NCBI GenBank assembly: GCA_945903615.1
Contig: CAMDOL010000090.1
Span: 1-5,461 of the forward strand
Direction of reading: 5' to 3'
Source of the DNA: Rickettsia typhi
GTDB lineage: Bacteria > Pseudomonadota > Alphaproteobacteria > Rickettsiales > UBA1997
DNA length: 5,461 nucleotides
The translations under genes and the position numbers were made by a program. Position 1 is the first letter of the stretch, and each line of letters starts with the position of its first letter. Under the pieces are notes generated by a model. That model saw nothing but the letters and a program-made list of their open reading frames with translations, ran no database searches and had not been told where the DNA came from. Positions 1 through 5,461 of the stretch are shown here, in pieces.

Positions 1-87
1 AATGGTAAGTTTGGGTGATAATTCAGGATAAATTTATGAGGCAAAGGCTTTGATATAAATCTTCTGACTTATATTTTGAGAATATTT

Positions 88-115
88 AAAGCTGTTTCAT
101 TTTGAAGCAGTTTTT
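88..115 (+). terminator. Rho-independent terminator, rightward
   Basis: Bases 92-99 (CTGTTTCA) pair with 103-110 (TGAAGCAG) as an 8-bp stem with one G-T wobble and a 3-base loop. Five T follow directly at 111-115, and three A precede the stem. The T tract follows only on the + strand; on the minus strand the stem is followed by a mixed sequence. It should therefore end a rightward transcript entering from the left edge. A short + frame ending in TAA at 29-31 or one ending in TGA at 16-18 could be the tail of that gene, but too little is present to call it. The terminator lies convergent to the leftward gene cluster. Confidence 0.6.
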
Positions 116-176
116 AGAATTACCCCTCAATTATCTACAAATGCTTGTAAAAATTTGCTAACATTTTTTAGGGATG

Positions 177-343
177 CTTAGAATCTATCATAAATCTTTT
201 TTAACCCCATATTTCGTCCTATTTTTGCTCTTTTTCTCACGAAATTTTTTAAAATATTCCCGATATTCCAAAAAATTTTGTGAGAAAATCGCTAAAAATA
301 TGCCAAAATCTGTGGTTAAAAAAGATTTATGATAGATTCTTAG
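177..343. repeat. Long palindromic element with 27-bp perfect terminal inverted repeats (MITE-like)
   Basis: The whole stretch is symmetric about base 260. By hand count 67 of 83 opposed positions are Watson-Crick pairs and four more are G-T. The outer arms, 180-206 and 314-340, are perfect over 27 bp. Inner arms pair TTTCTCAC (233-240) with GTGAGAAA (280-287) and AAATATT-like bases around the centre. TTA at 178-180 recurs directly at 340-342, within a 6-bp direct repeat CTTAGA (177-182 and 339-344). This fits a target duplication around an element of about 159 bp at 181-339. The element has no coding capacity. Its right arm overlaps the end of the neighbouring transporter gene and contains its stop codon. 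It could be a non-autonomous transposon or a relative in style of the Rickettsia palindromic elements. No T tract follows on the minus strand, so a plain terminator is less likely, though the transcript would fold into a very long hairpin that could protect its 3' end. Confidence 0.75.
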
Positions 344-1616
344 ATACTTTTAAAAATAAAATTCGATTACGAGCCACTCTTAAAACCTTAAAATTAAAAC
401 CATCAAATTCAAATTCTTCTTTTTCCTCAGGAATTCTTTCGGCTCGCGCAATCAATAAACCAGCCAAAGTTGCGGCGTTATCATCGTCTTCAGGCAAATC
501 CCAATTTAGTTTACGATTGATATCGCGCACGGTTAATTCACCAGAAATTTTATAGCTTCCATCTTTAAATTTGGTGATGCTAAGACGAGTTTGGTTGTCG
601 TCTTTTTCATCTAGATCACCAACAATTTCTTCTAAAATATCTTCTAAGGTAATGACGCCCATCAAGGCGCCGTATTCATCAATGACAATGGCGAATTTTT
701 CTTTCTTCTTTTTAAAAGCAACTAATTGGTTTTTTAGCGTATTGCTGGCAGGCACAAACCAAGGTTTTGCGGTGAATTGTTTTAAATCTATTTTGCTAAC
801 ATCGCCGTGATTATTGTGCAAAACTGTAATGAGTTGACGCATATTTAATATGGCAACGATGTTGTCCTCATCGCCGCGCCAGAGTGGAATTTTGCTGTGA
901 TTAATTTCAAAAGCGCGTTTTAAAATTTTGTTCAAGTCTTGCTCAATATCAATTGACGCCATATTTTTGCGATGAATCATCACATTTAAAATTTCAGTTT
1001 CACCTAAATCTAAAATGCTATCAAGCATATCTTTGTCGTATTTGAAAATTGATCCGGCCTTGTGCTTTAGTTCAATTGTGCCTCTAATTTCTTCTAGATC
1101 AGAAAATAGTCTAGTTTGTTTTTCATTGCGAATTATAGCTGGGCTGAAGAGTTCAAAGGTTTTATCGATAGCATTTTGAATGCCCGTGGTGATTGGATAA
1201 AATATTCTGACTAACCAAGAAACTATTGGTGCAGAAAAGAGAATAATTTTTTCAGCATGTTTTAGAGAATAAGTTTTGGGTGCAATTTCACCAAAAACTA
1301 AAACTAGAAGTGTCATAATTATGGTGGCATAGATCACCCCTGATTCGCCAAAAATTCTAATCAAAACACCAGTTGCAATTGCTGACGCCATAATATTGAT
1401 GGCATTGTTGCAGAGCAGAATTGTGCTCATCGCACTTTCGCTGGTTTTAAGGATTTGTTCAGTTTTGATGGCTTTTTTATTTCCCTCTTTAGCAAGGCGA
1501 TGAATCTTGGCTTTAGAGCAAGTGGTTAGGGCGGTTTCTACTAATGAAAAAAAAGCGGAAACCAAAACCAAAACTAAAACTAAAATTCCTAATAATAAAT
1601 TAGTGTTCTCAATCAT
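327..1616 (-). CDS. CNNM/CorB-type CBS-domain membrane transporter (HlyC/CorC family)
   Basis: This is a 429-residue inner-membrane protein of the CNNM/CorB family, which is linked to Mg2+ or other divalent cation efflux and was historically annotated as hemolysin. Domains in order: a CNNM (DUF21) membrane domain at about 5-190, a CBS pair at about 205-335, and a C-terminal CorC_HlyC domain at about 345-425. Membrane segments lie near 7-28, 62-87, 93-110 and 123-143. Visible family motifs are AFFSLVETAL (21-30), a CNNAINIMASA stretch (69-79), FGEIAPKT (108-115) and the CBS2 signature VIDEYGALMG followed by LEDILEEIVGDLDE (311-337). Layout and length match E. coli YfjD/CorB rather than the short soluble CorC. 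The ATG lies 2 bp after the yejB stop, with no clear ribosome binding site, so translational coupling is likely. The last five codons (SKNLS) and TAA lie in the palindromic element; the family domain is already complete by about residue 424, so function is probably intact. The transported ion cannot be read from the sequence. Confidence 0.93.
   Translation of the reverse strand: MIENTNLLLGILVLVLVLVSAFFSLVETALTTCSKAKIHRLAKEGNKKAIKTEQILKTSESAMSTILLCNNAINIMASAIATGVLIRIFGESGVIYATIIMTLLVLVFGEIAPKTYSLKHAEKIILFSAPIVSWLVRIFYPITTGIQNAIDKTFELFSPAIIRNEKQTRLFSDLEEIRGTIELKHKAGSIFKYDKDMLDSILDLGETEILNVMIHRKNMASIDIEQDLNKILKRAFEINHSKIPLWRGDEDNIVAILNMRQLITVLHNNHGDVSKIDLKQFTAKPWFVPASNTLKNQLVAFKKKKEKFAIVIDEYGALMGVITLEDILEEIVGDLDEKDDNQTRLSITKFKDGSYKISGELTVRDINRKLNWDLPEDDDNAATLAGLLIARAERIPEEKEEFEFDGFNFKVLRVARNRILFLKVSKNLS
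1559..1582 (-). repeat. Four-copy hexamer repeat inside the transporter gene
   Basis: Reading the + strand, AAACCA occurs twice and AAACTA twice in tandem. On the coding strand this gives alternating Leu-Val codons (residues 12-19) in the first membrane helix. Loss or gain of a unit would keep the reading frame and change helix length by two residues. Confidence 0.7.
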
Positions 1617-1618
1617 AT

Positions 1619-2710
1619 TTATTTTCTATTTTCAAAATTAATTCTCGGATCAACCAAACGATAAGTTAAATCACTAATTATACTAGAAATAAGTCCGAGT
1701 AATGTGAAGAAATATAAAGTTCCAAACATCACTGGATAATCTCGCGAAACCGCAGCTTCAAAACCTAAAAGCCCCAAACCATTTAGGGAAAAAATAATTT
1801 CAATCAATACGCCGCTGGTAAAAATAACCCCAATTAAAGCAGCTGGAAAACCAGAAATAACGATGAGCAGGGCATTTCTAAAAATATGACGATATAAAAT
1901 TTGTTGTTGGTTTAAGCCTTTAGCTCTTGCGGCTATAACATATTGTTTATTGATTTCTTCTAAAAAAGAATTTTTGCATAAGAAAGTTAAGCTGGCAAAA
2001 CCACCAATTACCATTGCTAAAACTGGTAAAAATAAATGCCAAAAATAATCAGTAATTTTGTGCCACCAAGTAAAATCTGAGAAGTGATCAGAAGTCAGTC
2101 CGCGCAAGGGAAAAATGCTGAAGAAATTTCCGCCGCAAAATAAGACCATCAAAAAAATAGCGAATAAGAATGATGGAATTGCATAACCAATAATCACGAT
2201 TGTGCTGCTATAAATATCAAATTTACTACCATTGCTCACAGCTTTTTTTATGCCCAGTGGAATTGAGATTAAATAAACTAATAATGTTGCCCACATCCCT
2301 AAGGATATTGAAACTGGAAGTCGTTCAATGACCAAATTAATCACCGATTTATCTTGATAAAAACTATTGCCAAAATCAAAAGTTAAATATTTTTTCATCA
2401 TCAACCAAAACCTCTGCCACAAAGGCAAATCAAAGCCATAGATTTTTTCAATTTTGCTGATAATTTCTGGATCAATTCCTTGCGAGCCTCGATATTTAAT
2501 ATTGCCGCTAGCTCCAGTTGAGGTGAGATGAATGTCGTGATTAATAATTGCAGCCTCGCCAGCAACTTGTCCAGATGGATGATTCAAACTATTAATCAGA
2601 ATTTCCACTGGACCGCCCGGAGCGGATTGAATAATCAAAAAATTCACCAACATTATCAAAAACAAAGTTGGAATAATTAATAATATTCGCTTGGTCAGAT
2701 AGAGATACAT
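1619..2710 (-). CDS. yejB: Peptide ABC transporter permease YejB
   Basis: This is a 363-residue inner-membrane permease of the DppB/OppB class, specifically the YejB branch. In Escherichia coli it forms the YejABEF importer with the binding protein YejA, permease YejE and ATPase YejF, taking up peptides including microcin C. Shared YejB signatures seen here: the N-terminal helix (9-29) followed by APGGPV (30-35), YRGSQGIDPE (73-82), YGFDLP (91-96), FDFGNS (111-116), LPVSISLG (131-138), IIGYAIPSFLFAI (173-185), the EAA coupling loop with AARAKG (260-265), FSLNGLGLLG (307-316) and SRDYPVMFGTLY (322-333), then VDPRI near the end. Length matches the E. coli protein (about 364). Six membrane helices are expected near 9-29, 133-153, 168-192, 224-245, 281-303 and 328-350. 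The ATG is 6 bp after the uvrD stop, without a clear ribosome binding site. No yejA, yejE or yejF lies next to it, so partners must be encoded elsewhere or be missing. Confidence 0.93.
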   Translation of the reverse strand: MYLYLTKRILLIIPTLFLIMLVNFLIIQSAPGGPVEILINSLNHPSGQVAGEAAIINHDIHLTSTGASGNIKYRGSQGIDPEIISKIEKIYGFDLPLWQRFWLMMKKYLTFDFGNSFYQDKSVINLVIERLPVSISLGMWATLLVYLISIPLGIKKAVSNGSKFDIYSSTIVIIGYAIPSFLFAIFLMVLFCGGNFFSIFPLRGLTSDHFSDFTWWHKITDYFWHLFLPVLAMVIGGFASLTFLCKNSFLEEINKQYVIAARAKGLNQQQILYRHIFRNALLIVISGFPAALIGVIFTSGVLIEIIFSLNGLGLLGFEAAVSRDYPVMFGTLYFFTLLGLISSIISDLTYRLVDPRINFENRK

Positions 2711-2716
2711 TGTGAA

Positions 2717-4840
2717 TTAGCTGGTTATAAAATTTTTCATTATCATTTTGACATCACTTTTTTCAAATTTAATTTTTAACTTCTCTCCATCAACTTCCAA
2801 AACTTTTCCATAACCAAATTTTTGATGAAACACTCTTTTTCCAAGCATTGATTCTTCTTGAGTAGAAGCCTTATCGCCCAAATAATAATGTTTAACAGTT
2901 AGTTTGTTTTCAGTGAAATTTGATCGACCCCAAAGTTGATTGCTATCAATTACTTCATCAGGCAATTCTCTGAGAAAAGGCGAGGGCAGCGTGACTTGCA
3001 TTTGACCGAAGGTAAAACGATTTTGGGCAAAACTTAAATGTAAAAGTTTTTTAGCGCGAGTAATTGCAACATAAAGTAAGCGTCGCTCTTCCTCCATTCC
3101 GTTGCGTTCCTGAGTGGCTCGGCCACTAGGAAAAACACCTTCCTCGAGTCCGGGAATAAATACAACTTCAAACTCCAAACCTTTGGCGCTGTGCACGGTC
3201 ATAATATTTACCATTTCTTTATTGCGATCAATTTTTTCATCACCGCTAACTAAACTGACATGTTCTAAAAATGCGGCTAGGCTGTCAAACTCAGCAAGGC
3301 TGCCAGCAAATTCTTGCAAATTTTCCACGCGCGCGTCAGCGTCAGGAGTTTTTTCATTTTGCCACATTTGAATATAGCCAGAATTCTCAAGGACTTGTTT
3401 GGCTAAATCGCTGAGCGAAATTAATGAAATTGAGCTTTGCCATTTTTCTAAATTATTGATCAAATCACTCAAAGCTTGTTTAGATTTTCCTTTGAGTTCG
3501 TTATTTGCAACTGATCTTTTTATCGCTAAAAATAAGGAAGATTTTTCATCGCGTGCTTTATTCATCAACTTGTCTAAACCAGCTTCACCCAAGCCTCTTT
3601 TGGGTAAATTGACAATGCGTTCCAACGCCAAATCATCAGCATAATTTTGCACGATGCGCAAATAAGCAATCGCATCTTTAATTTCTTTGCGATCATAAAA
3701 TTTTAATCCACCAATAATGCGATATGGCAAACCATTGCTCATAAACATTTCTTCAAACGACCGAGTTTGATAGCCGGCGCGCACTAAAATGGCGATGTGA
3801 TTTAAATTAATTTTATCTTTTCTTTGTAAATCCAAAATAATATCAGCGATGCCGGTGGCTTCCATTCTATCACTCATAAAGGTGAGTAATTTTATTTTTT
3901 CACCTATATTTTCTTTGGCGCTGTCAGTCCATAAAGTTTTTCCATGGCGATGTTGATTGTTTTTAATCAAGTGCGAAGCAGCCTTAAGGATATTGGAAGT
4001 GGAACGATAATTTTGCTCGAGACGAATTATTTTAGTGCCAGAAAAATCTTTCTCAAAACGCAGAATATTAGCAATTTCAGCGCCGCGCCAGCTATAAATT
4101 GATTGATCATCATCGCCGACCGCACAAATATTTTGAGTTTTGCCCGCTAGTTTGAGCAGCCATTGATATTGGCAATTGTTGGTGTCTTGATACTCGTCGA
4201 CCAAAAGATATTGAAATTTGTTTTGATAATATTGCAAAACTTCTGGCGATGCAGAGAAAATTTTTAAATTATATAAAAGCAAATCACCAAAATCAGTGCA
4301 GTTCAAGGCTTGCAGACGATTTTGATAACGCTCATAAACTTCTAAAAATTTTGGCAATCGCTCAAAAGAATTATTGGATAGATCTGCTGGCAACAAAGCT
4401 TTGTCTTTTAATCTTTCAATTTGATATTGATAATTTTTAGGCGGAAATTCTTTGGAATCGATATTCAAATCTATTGTGATTTGTTTGATTAGGCGCAGCG
4501 AATCATCGGAATCAATAATTGTAAAATCGCTTTTTAGCCCAACAATTTCAGGGTGGCGTTTTAAAATGCGCGTGGCGATAGAATGAAAAGTTCCCATCCA
4601 AATATTATTTGCCAAATCACCAATCTGCAAATTGATTCGATGCTTCATCTCAAAAGCAGCTTTATTGGTGAAGGTGACCGCTAAAATTTGCTGAGGATTG
4701 GCTAAATAGGCATTGATGAGGTAAATAATTCGCTCAGTTAAAACCCGAGTTTTCCCCGTGCCAGCACCAGCAAGGATTAATAATGGCGAACCTTGATGCA
4801 GAACTGCTTCTTTTTGAGCGGGGTTTAAATTTAAGGTCAT
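2717..4840 (-). CDS. uvrD: UvrD/PcrA-type SF1A DNA helicase
   Basis: This is a 707-residue ATP-dependent 3'-5' DNA helicase, the family that acts in nucleotide excision repair, mismatch repair and replication fork maintenance. All the main SF1A motifs are present: Q motif LNPAQKEAV (5-13), Walker A AGAGTGKT (24-31), motif Ia TFTNKAA (56-62), motif Ic near GTFHSIA (83-89), Walker B VDEYQDT (214-220), motif III GDDDQSIYSWRGA (242-254), motif IV LEQNYRS (274-280), motif V MTVHSAKGLEF (547-557) and motif VI RRLLYVAITRAKK (586-598). The C-terminal stretch 667-705, with GKRVFHQKFGYGKVLEV, matches the Tudor-like tail of PcrA/UvrD that contacts RNA polymerase, so the protein is full length and probably active. 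Rep lacks this tail in that form, which favours UvrD/PcrA. The start chosen is the first ATG before LNLNPAQ; no Shine-Dalgarno sequence precedes it. It heads the three-gene cluster and begins 9 bp after the end of the small frameshifted gene. Confidence 0.96.
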   Translation of the reverse strand: MTLNLNPAQKEAVLHQGSPLLILAGAGTGKTRVLTERIIYLINAYLANPQQILAVTFTNKAAFEMKHRINLQIGDLANNIWMGTFHSIATRILKRHPEIVGLKSDFTIIDSDDSLRLIKQITIDLNIDSKEFPPKNYQYQIERLKDKALLPADLSNNSFERLPKFLEVYERYQNRLQALNCTDFGDLLLYNLKIFSASPEVLQYYQNKFQYLLVDEYQDTNNCQYQWLLKLAGKTQNICAVGDDDQSIYSWRGAEIANILRFEKDFSGTKIIRLEQNYRSTSNILKAASHLIKNNQHRHGKTLWTDSAKENIGEKIKLLTFMSDRMEATGIADIILDLQRKDKINLNHIAILVRAGYQTRSFEEMFMSNGLPYRIIGGLKFYDRKEIKDAIAYLRIVQNYADDLALERIVNLPKRGLGEAGLDKLMNKARDEKSSLFLAIKRSVANNELKGKSKQALSDLINNLEKWQSSISLISLSDLAKQVLENSGYIQMWQNEKTPDADARVENLQEFAGSLAEFDSLAAFLEHVSLVSGDEKIDRNKEMVNIMTVHSAKGLEFEVVFIPGLEEGVFPSGRATQERNGMEEERRLLYVAITRAKKLLHLSFAQNRFTFGQMQVTLPSPFLRELPDEVIDSNQLWGRSNFTENKLTVKHYYLGDKASTQEESMLGKRVFHQKFGYGKVLEVDGEKLKIKFEKSDVKMIMKNFITS

Positions 4841-4849
4841 TTTTAATTA

Positions 4850-5081
4850 TTAATGTTGTATTGCGGCTGTATTAATAATGGATTTCCCATATTCCGGCCA
4901 CTCTGATGTTCGGTGCCTTTGACTTTCAATAGTCTTAAGAATTGGGAATTGGCTAAATGTTTTTATAGGTATTAACAATACTGACTGGAATAATTGTTCC
5001 ATCGGTGCCAATAAAATGAATTTGTGGAATTTTTGGTAAGTGATCGTAATTAGCTAATACCATTTCCAATCTTAAATTCAT
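4850..5081 (-). pseudogene. Frameshifted small gene, possibly bL31-like
   Basis: From the ATG at 5081 one frame reads MNLRLEMVLANYDHL and on through PKIPQIHFIGTDGTIIPV to TYKNI, stopping at 4953 after 42 residues. The next frame continues TFSQFPILKTIESQRH, then SEWPEYGKSIINTAAIQH, to TAA at 4850. Dropping one base from the five-A run (4960-4964) joins them into one 76-residue product. The size, the early DGT, and a tryptophan after a basic His-containing stretch recall ribosomal protein bL31, including its divergent mitochondrial forms. The likeness is weak and from memory. The usual C-terminal GGRV...FNKRF stretch is absent. A second start at 5106 (MSKKTKLKDEFKIGNG, stop at 5050) is rich in Lys, as ribosomal N-termini often are. 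Using it would require a further frameshift near 5050-5070. It could be a decayed gene, a sequencing error, or a frame-shifting gene. It ends 9 bp before uvrD on the same strand, so it would be the first gene of the cluster. Confidence 0.38.
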
Positions 5082-5111
5082 CTTTAAGCTTCGTCTTTTT
5101 ACTCATAATTT

Positions 5112-5140
5112 TTTATTTTTCTAATCTCAATGAGTTGCAA
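5112..5140 (-). promoter_or_regulatory. Weak candidate promoter for the leftward cluster
   Basis: On the minus strand TTGCAA (5135-5140) and AATAAA (5112-5117) sit 17 bp apart, each matching four of six consensus bases of sigma-70 boxes. It would start transcription just before the ATG at 5106 or 5081. In DNA this rich in A and T such matches are common by chance, so it is only a candidate. Confidence 0.2.
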
Positions 5141-5166
5141 ACAAAGTTTGTGGTAAAAATTTACTT

Positions 5167-5207
5167 GAAGAATTTAGAGGCAGAGCCTACTGCCTCTTGC
5201 ATTCTTC
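5167..5207. other. Strong stem-loop inside the inverted-repeat element
   Basis: AGAGGCAG (5176-5183) pairs perfectly with CTGCCTCT (5190-5197) across a 6-base loop. After a small internal loop the stem resumes with GAAGAAT (5167-5173) pairing ATTCTTC (5201-5207), giving 15 pairs in total. The stem is much richer in G and C than its surroundings. No T run follows on either strand, so it is not a typical intrinsic terminator. On the minus strand it would lie in the leader upstream of the small gene and uvrD, and could act on transcript folding, or it may simply be the core of the repeat element. Confidence 0.6.
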
Positions 5208-5329
5208 GTCGCAATTTTTCCTCAAAAATACTTTGCTTAAATAATGAATTTAAGATTGGAAATGGTATAAGAGGTGAGGGTAAGAATTGAAAGTAATAGA
5301 ATAATTGTGTGGAGAGCTCGTATGAAATT

Positions 5330-5461
5330 CTATTTTATGAATCGACTTCCCGGCTTTACCGCAGGAATATTTTTTAGCTCTGGTGGAACTGAATTTGGAT
5401 CAAAAACTTTTACATCAAGCCGAAGCATTGAAATGACTGGAACGCCAAGCTTTTCAGTAAT
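5330..5461 (-). CDS. C-terminal end of an unrecognised protein (partial)
   Basis: The minus frame is open from the right edge for 43 codons to TAG at 5330-5332. It reads ITEKLGVPVISMLRLDVKVF and then a proline-rich tail ending PAVKPGSRFIK. The mix of residues, with Val-Pro, Asp and Gly at sensible spacing and no bias toward Asn/Lys/Ile alone, looks like real coding sequence rather than chance. I see no diagnostic motif and no membrane segment in the part present, and I do not assign a function. About 250 bp separate it from the start of the next leftward gene, an interval filled mostly by the inverted-repeat element. No convincing terminator follows its stop. Confidence 0.6.
   Translation of the reverse strand: MTEKLGVPVISMLRLDVKVFDPNSVPPELKNIPAVKPGSRFIK

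Larger units (their letters stand above)
5057..5268. repeat. Second inverted-repeat element, 25-bp perfect arms
   Basis: Bases 5057-5081 are the exact reverse complement of 5244-5268. With one base gap the match runs inward through TTTAAGC at 5083-5089 and GCTTAAA at 5235-5241. Parts of the interior are also roughly self-complementary around a central stem-loop at 5167-5207, so the element may once have been a longer palindrome. The left arm covers the start of the small frameshifted gene (MNLRLEMV). The right arm repeats the same bases facing right, where the frame closes after eight codons. It could be a MITE-like element or an inverted partial duplication of a gene start. I saw no clear target duplication. 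Confidence 0.65.

Noticed and set aside
2..31. Rightward frame ending in TAA at the left edge as the tail of a gene
   Set aside because: Only nine residues are present and another frame also closes nearby, so the gene cannot be identified; the terminator at 88-115 is the only support.
177..343. Palindrome as an ordinary intrinsic terminator for the leftward cluster
   Set aside because: It is far longer than a terminator hairpin, includes the last codons of the gene, and no T run follows on the minus strand. A role in 3'-end stability remains possible.
280..555. Rightward open frame of 91 codons
   Set aside because: It is antisense to the CorB-like gene for most of its length and starts inside the palindrome; its Ser/Lys-rich product has no family features.
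3114..3644. Two rightward open frames opposite uvrD
   Set aside because: They lie antisense to conserved helicase motifs and domains, so they are shadows of that gene.
5161..5334. Leftward open frame of 57 codons ending at TAA 5161-5163
   Set aside because: It has no ATG near its beginning, runs through both the inverted-repeat arm and the stem-loop, and its product looks like translated repeat DNA. The only ATG leaves a 13-residue peptide.
4841..5461. Search for tRNA, CRISPR, riboswitch or toxin-antitoxin genes in the right-hand interval
   Set aside because: No cloverleaf, no regularly spaced repeats and no paired small ORFs with ribosome binding sites were seen; the interval is explained by the frameshifted gene, the inverted repeat and the partial gene.

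Overview
The window is AT-rich DNA from what looks like a host-associated or reduced-genome proteobacterium. The YejB protein aligns closely, from memory, with the proteobacterial family. Together with the low GC content, the lack of clear Shine-Dalgarno sites and the long palindromic elements, this makes an alphaproteobacterium of the Rickettsiales/Holosporales type my best guess. That lineage is an inference; no rRNA or other marker gene is present.

Layout, left to right. Positions 1-176 hold no convincing gene but contain an intrinsic terminator pointing rightward (88-115), so a + strand gene probably ends at or just before the left edge. Positions 177-343 are one long near-perfect palindrome with 27-bp perfect terminal arms. 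Its right arm supplies the last five codons and the stop of the first gene. Positions 327-4840 are a tight leftward cluster, transcribed in the order uvrD (SF1A helicase), yejB (peptide ABC permease), then a CNNM/CorB-type CBS-domain transporter. The gaps are 6 and 2 bp, so one transcript is likely. Positions 4850-5081 carry a frameshifted small gene that ends 9 bp before uvrD. Removing one base from a run of five A gives a 76-residue protein vaguely like ribosomal protein bL31. Positions 5057-5268 are bounded by a second perfect inverted repeat (25 bp arms) and contain a strong internal stem-loop. Positions 5330-5461 are the C-terminal end of an unrecognised protein that continues beyond the right edge.

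The three complete genes do not form one pathway: one acts in DNA repair, one in peptide uptake and one in cation homeostasis. YejB appears without YejA, YejE or YejF. The most unusual features are the two long palindromic elements, one capping the 3' end of a gene and the other overlapping the 5' end of a small frameshifted gene. They resemble MITEs or Rickettsia-type palindromic elements. I found no clear defence system, CRISPR array, phage gene or RNA gene.
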